64,000 nucleotides of DNA from Catenulispora sp. GP43. GTDB lineage: Bacteria > Actinomycetota > Actinomycetes > Streptomycetales > Catenulisporaceae. The position numbers and the translations under genes were made by a program. Below the pieces are notes generated by a model. It had not been told where the DNA came from. It saw nothing but the letters and a program-made list of their open reading frames with translations, and made no database searches. Below, piece after piece: positions 60,726 through 64,000 of the stretch; the stretch's first letter is position 1, and each line of letters opens with the position of its first letter. Where the stretch lies: NCBI RefSeq assembly GCF_041260665.1, contig NZ_JBGCCT010000002.1:62001-126000 (forward strand), in the 5' to 3' direction.

Positions 60726-61798
60726 CCGAGGACACCATCCTCGACATCGACGACACCGAGGTCGCCGTGTCCCACCCGGACAAGCTGTACTTCAGCAAGC
60801 GCGGCGAGACCAAGATGGACCTCGTCCAGTACTACCTCGCCGTTTCCGGGCCTATCATGAACACCCTGAAGGACCGCCCGCTGCTGATGGAGCGCTACCC
60901 GAACGGCGCGGGCGGCAAGTCGTGGTTCCAGAAGCGGGTGCCGAAGACGGCGCCGCCGTGGCTGACCACCATGGAGGTCTCCACGCCCAACGGCACCACC
61001 AGCGACGCGCTGGTCGCGGCGAACATGGCGCACATCGTGTGGGGCGTGAACCTGGGCTGCCTGGGCTTCCACGTCTGGCCGATCCGCGCCTCGGACCCGG
61101 AGGTGACCGACGAGCTGCGCATCGACCTGGACCCCTCCCCCGGCGTCGGCTACCCCGAGGTCCGGCACGCCGCGGTGCTCACCCGGCAGCTGCTGGCCGA
61201 GCTCGGCATCGAGGCGTACGTGAAGACCTCCGGATCGCGGGGGCTGCACATCTACGTCAGCCTCCAGCACCGCTGGGACGGCTACGAGGTCCGCGCGGCC
61301 GCGGTCGCGCTGGCCCGGGAGATGGAACGCCGGTATCCGGAACAGATCACCGCGCAGTGGTGGAAGGAGGAACGGGGTGCCCGGGTGTTCGTGGACTTCA
61401 ACCAGAACGCGCCGCACAAGACGGTGTTCGGCGCGTGGTGCGTACGGCCGCGGGTGGGCGCGCAGGTGTCGACGCCGATCTTCTGGGACGAGCTGATGAC
61501 TGTCGTCCCCGACGAGCTGACCATCGCCACGGTGCCGGACCGGGTCGCCGAGCGCGGCGACCCCTGGGCCGAGTACAACGAGCGGCCGCAGTCGCTGGAG
61601 CCGCTGCTGGAGATGTCGCGGCGGGACATGGCGAACGGACTGATGGACGCGCCCTGGCCGCCGGTCTATCCGAAGATGCCGAACGAGCCGCCGCGGGTGG
61701 CGCCGAGCCGGGCCAAGCATCCGGATCCGGATGCGGATCCGGGCGCGGATGCGGATGCGGACCCAGATCCGGAAAAGGACCCGGCCGACGCTTCATGA
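60722..61798 (+). CDS. LigD-type primase-polymerase (PolDom)
   Basis: 358 aa stand-alone LigD polymerase domain: VSHPDKLYFSKRGETKMDLV, RPLLMERYPNGAGGKSWFQK, the two catalytic Asp in DELRIDLDPSPG, the substrate loop TSGSRGLHIYVSL and FVDFNQNAPHKTVFGAWCVR. These AEP-family enzymes fill gaps with a preference for ribonucleotides during end joining. The C-terminal tail is (DP/DA)n repeats from GATCCG/GATGCG hexamers. Co-translated with ligC. Confidence 0.9.
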   Translation: MTEDTILDIDDTEVAVSHPDKLYFSKRGETKMDLVQYYLAVSGPIMNTLKDRPLLMERYPNGAGGKSWFQKRVPKTAPPWLTTMEVSTPNGTTSDALVAANMAHIVWGVNLGCLGFHVWPIRASDPEVTDELRIDLDPSPGVGYPEVRHAAVLTRQLLAELGIEAYVKTSGSRGLHIYVSLQHRWDGYEVRAAAVALAREMERRYPEQITAQWWKEERGARVFVDFNQNAPHKTVFGAWCVRPRVGAQVSTPIFWDELMTVVPDELTIATVPDRVAERGDPWAEYNERPQSLEPLLEMSRRDMANGLMDAPWPPVYPKMPNEPPRVAPSRAKHPDPDADPGADADADPDPEKDPADAS

Positions 61799-62989
61799 CG
61801 GCGGGATTTGAGTGTCCGCAACGGTTTCAGCGCCTAGTTCTACCTCCGGTTCAAGCATTGGTCCGACCTCCGGATCGAGTCCTGGTTCCGTCTCCGTCTC
61901 CGTCTCCGGGTCCGGCTCCGGGTCCGGCTCCGGGTCCGGCTCCGGGTCCGGCTCCGGGTCCGGCTCCGGGAACTCCACCCGCACCCCCAGCAGCCGCACC
62001 GGCCGGTCGAGCTCCAGCAGCGCGAACACCTCCAGCGCCGCGCGCTCGATCTCCTCGGCGTCGGCCGTGGGCTCCGGCAGGGTGATGCTGCGCGTCCTGG
62101 TGACGAACGGCGCGTACCTGATCTTCAGCCCGACCCGCGCCGCCGGCCGGGCCTCGTCGGCGACGTCCCGGGCCACGTGCCGGGCCAGCAGCCGCACCTG
62201 GGCGGCCAGCTCGGCCGGGTCCTCGATGTCCTGCTGGAAGGTGACCTCGCGGCTGCGGCCCTTGGCGACGTGCGGGGTGCCGGTCACCTCGGTGTCGCCG
62301 GCGCCCTGGGCCAGCAGCCAGAAGTAGGGGCCCATCTTCGGGCCGAAGTGGTCGGCGAGCCTCGCGCGGTCGGCCCGGGCCAGTTCGGCGACGGTGTGCA
62401 GGCCCAGTGCGGCGAGCTTCTTGCCGGTGCGCGAGCCGATGCCCCACAGCGCCTCGGTGGGGCGCGCGCCCATCACCGCGGCCCAGTTCTCCCGGGTGAG
62501 CCGGTGGACGCCGGCCGGTTTGGCGAACCCGGTGGCGGTCTTGGCCCGCAGCTTGTTGTCGCCGATGCCCACCGAGCAGGACAGGCCGGTCTCGCCGAGC
62601 ACGGCTTCGCGGATGTCGGCGGCCAGCGCCTCGGGGTCGTCGGTGCGCGCGCCGAGGAAGGCCTCGTCCCAGCCCATCACCTCGACCACGACCGGGAACT
62701 CGCGCAGGGTGGCCATCACGCGCTCGGAGACCTTCTCGTACGCGGTCCGGTCGGCGGGCAGGAAGACGCAGTCGGGGCACTTCTTCGCGGCGGTGCGCAT
62801 CGGCATGCCGGAGTGGACGCCGTACTCGCGCGCCTCGTAGGAGGCGGTCGCCACCACGCCGCGGCGGGTCGGGTCGCCGTGGCCGCCGACCACGACCGGC
62901 TTGCCGCGCAGCTCGGGCCGCCGGGCGACTTCGACCGCGGCGATGAACTGGTCGAGGTCGACGTGCAGCACCCAGTCGGTGGTGGACAC
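61793..62989 (-). CDS. dinB: DNA polymerase IV, DinB2-like, with PEPD repeat tail
   Basis: 398 aa Y-family polymerase: VLHVDLDQFIAAVEVARRPE (metal Asp at two positions), VEVMGWDEAFLG (second metal site), SCSVGIGDNKLRAKTATGFA, and a little-finger domain with GRSREVTFQQDIEDP. The residue after DLDQF, the usual Phe/Tyr steric gate, is Ile. Mycobacterium smegmatis DinB2 has Leu here and readily uses ribonucleotides. The C-terminal ~60 residues are (PEPD)n and (ET)n repeats from a CCGGGTCCGGCT tract at about 61880-61970. Its end overlaps PolDom convergently. Confidence 0.9.
   Translation of the reverse strand: MSTTDWVLHVDLDQFIAAVEVARRPELRGKPVVVGGHGDPTRRGVVATASYEAREYGVHSGMPMRTAAKKCPDCVFLPADRTAYEKVSERVMATLREFPVVVEVMGWDEAFLGARTDDPEALAADIREAVLGETGLSCSVGIGDNKLRAKTATGFAKPAGVHRLTRENWAAVMGARPTEALWGIGSRTGKKLAALGLHTVAELARADRARLADHFGPKMGPYFWLLAQGAGDTEVTGTPHVAKGRSREVTFQQDIEDPAELAAQVRLLARHVARDVADEARPAARVGLKIRYAPFVTRTRSITLPEPTADAEEIERAALEVFALLELDRPVRLLGVRVEFPEPDPEPDPEPDPEPDPEPDPETETETEPGLDPEVGPMLEPEVELGAETVADTQIPPS
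61880..61970. repeat. CCGGCTCCGGGT tandem repeat encoding the DinB tail
   Basis: About five 12-bp units (CCGGCTCCGGGT on plus), preceded by CCGTCT hexamers, in frame in the minus-strand dinB gene. Confidence 0.85.
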
Positions 62990-63031
62990 GGGTCCCAGTA
63001 TGGCCGGTCAACAGCCGATATGCCCTGCCGG

Positions 63032-63445
63032 CTACAGCTCTCCGGGGTGGTCCAGATCGAAGCGCAGCCGCGCCACGGCCACGGCGTCCTTGTGCCGCCG
63101 CGACCAGTCGGCCAGCTCGGCGACCGCCTGTGCGAAGCTCTCCCCCATCGGGGTGAGGCGGTAGTCGGTCTGCGGCGGGATCGTGGGGTAGACCGTGCGC
63201 TCGACCATGCCGTCGCGGATCAGGCGCTTGGCGGTGACGGTCAGCATGCGCTGGGAGATGCCGGGGATCGCGGCCTTCAGCGCGCCGAAACGGCGCACCC
63301 CCTTGGCCAGTTCCGCGATCACCAGGACCGACCAGCGGTCGCCGAGGCGGTCCTGGACGTCGCGGATGCCGCAGTCGTCGTCGCCGCAGGGGCCGTGCTC
63401 GTCGGTCTGTGTCGCGGGCAGTGCCCAGCTGTTCACGTCCGTCAC
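63032..63445 (-). CDS. HxlR family transcriptional regulator
   Basis: 137 aa winged helix: GPCGDDDCGIRDVQDRLGDR (the HxlR N-terminal Cys region), WSVLVIAELAKGVRRFGALK, ISQRMLTVTAKRLIRDGMVE, YRLTPMGESFAQAVAELADW. Divergent from an NAD(P)-binding oxidoreductase that it probably regulates. The start is uncertain: GTG 63499 lies inside the operator palindrome, so GTG 63445 (or 63436) is preferred. Confidence 0.85.
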   Translation of the reverse strand: MTDVNSWALPATQTDEHGPCGDDDCGIRDVQDRLGDRWSVLVIAELAKGVRRFGALKAAIPGISQRMLTVTAKRLIRDGMVERTVYPTIPPQTDYRLTPMGESFAQAVAELADWSRRHKDAVAVARLRFDLDHPGEL

Positions 63446-63482
63446 GGTTTCCAGGACGCCGAGGCGCGCGGGGCTATTCCGA

Positions 63483-63502
63483 GATGTGACCCGGGTCACA
63501 TC
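63483..63502. promoter_or_regulatory. Perfect 20-bp palindrome, HxlR operator candidate
   Basis: GATGTGACCCGGGTCACATC, exact two-fold symmetry, between the divergent hxlR (minus) and the NAD(P)-binding oxidoreductase gene (plus). Confidence 0.75.
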
Positions 63503-63649
63503 CGGCTCGGCCGGCGAGCGCCGGACCCGCGGGGTTACCGCGGTGTGCCCGGGTGATCCGAAAGTGCCTTCTTCTGCACGCCGGCGCGCCTGGCGGAGCC
63601 TGGGTGTCGTCCGCTTCGGACCTCAGCAGCGTTCTCATGGAGGTTTGTG

Positions 63650-64000
63650 ATGATTCTCGTAACCGGCGTTTCCGGCAGCCTTGGCGGCCTGATCCTGGAG
63701 GGCCTGTCAGGGCTCGATGACGTGCGGACCGTGGCGGGCACCCGCTCCGGCGACGGCGTCGCCGCGCGCCGCGTCGACTTCGACGACCCGGGCTCGCTGC
63801 CGGCCGCGTTCCAGGGCGTGGACGTCCTGGTGGTGGTGTCGGCGGGGTACGCCGAGGACGACGTCGTCTACGCCCGCCACGGCGCGGTGGCCGACGCGGC
63901 GGCGGCCGCCGGTGTCAGGCATCTGATCTATACGAGCCTGGCGGCCTCCGGCGAGTCCATGACCATCGCCCTGCCGCATCGCTGGAGCGAGGCCCGCTTC
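63650..64000 (+). CDS. NmrA/SDR-type NAD(P)-binding protein, 5' part
   Basis: First 117 residues of an atypical short-chain dehydrogenase (NmrA/QOR2-like): MILVTGVSGSLGGLILEGLS (Rossmann GxxGxLG), then VDVLVVVSAGYAEDD and GVRHLIYTSLAASG. It is cut by the window end. Probably a quinone or flavin-linked NAD(P)H reductase controlled by the divergent HxlR protein. GGAGG lies 7 nt before the ATG. Confidence 0.85.
   Translation, partial: MILVTGVSGSLGGLILEGLSGLDDVRTVAGTRSGDGVAARRVDFDDPGSLPAAFQGVDVLVVVSAGYAEDDVVYARHGAVADAAAAAGVRHLIYTSLAASGESMTIALPHRWSEARF

Overview
This window is high-GC actinobacterial chromosome. The evidence is extreme third-position GC, many GTG starts, GPP34-family proteins, an LAxTG (sortase class E type) surface protein, an actinobacterial VanRS/VanHAX/MurF/FemX glycopeptide-resistance locus, a LigC/PolDom NHEJ operon and a DinB2-like polymerase. 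A Streptomyces- or Catenulispora-like filamentous actinomycete is the best guess; no rRNA or tRNA is present to settle it. I see no insertion sequence, phage, CRISPR array or origin.
Layout: 1-5.3 kb holds the end of exonuclease III, a GPP34 protein, a divergent FAD monooxygenase/double Lrp pair and a Tim44-like membrane protein. 5.6-13.1 kb holds a DUF4349 lipoprotein, a nucleoside permease-family protein, a secreted HAF-repeat protein, two coupled CNNM/CBS membrane proteins and a secreted DUF4082 protein. 13.2-19.0 kb (minus strand) holds an EF-hand protein, a duplicated muconolactone-isomerase-like protein, a 961-aa unknown protein and a secreted phosphoesterase. 19.1-26.7 kb is a glycopeptide-resistance region: vanR-vanS, vanH-D-Lac ligase-vanX, a murF paralogue and a FemX/VanK enzyme. 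Four near-identical promoter boxes tie it together, and the same boxes also control an undescribed, apparently frameshifted small membrane protein gene. 26.7-32.5 kb is a translationally coupled catabolic operon (PrpD-like, 46-aa peptide, lyase, aconitase-like large and small subunits, metallo-hydrolase) opposite an IclR regulator. 32.5-44.3 kb is accessory: methyltransferase, truncated S41 protease, thioester/LAHTG surface protein, TetR with a SnoaL-like protein, TDT transporter, sedolisin with cell-wall-binding repeats, AraC, hydrolase. 44.3-54.7 kb holds two coupled ABC half-transporters, a TetR-controlled quinone-reductase-like enzyme, thyA, a methyltransferase/XRE divergent pair, a second FAD monooxygenase and a second GPP34 protein. 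54.7-64 kb holds a P-type ATPase with an ArsR regulator, an RraA-like protein, a LigC-PolDom operon, a DinB2-like polymerase, an HxlR regulator and the start of an NAD(P)-binding oxidoreductase.
Three themes cut across the genes. First, many start codons lie 6-7 nt after a TANNNT box, so leaderless transcription is common (15 cases listed). Second, VanR-type promoters share a direct repeat CGATA-N6-CGATA at one of two fixed distances from the -10 position. Third, at least six genes carry short tandem duplications that include their own stop codon, and many proteins carry hexanucleotide-repeat tails.
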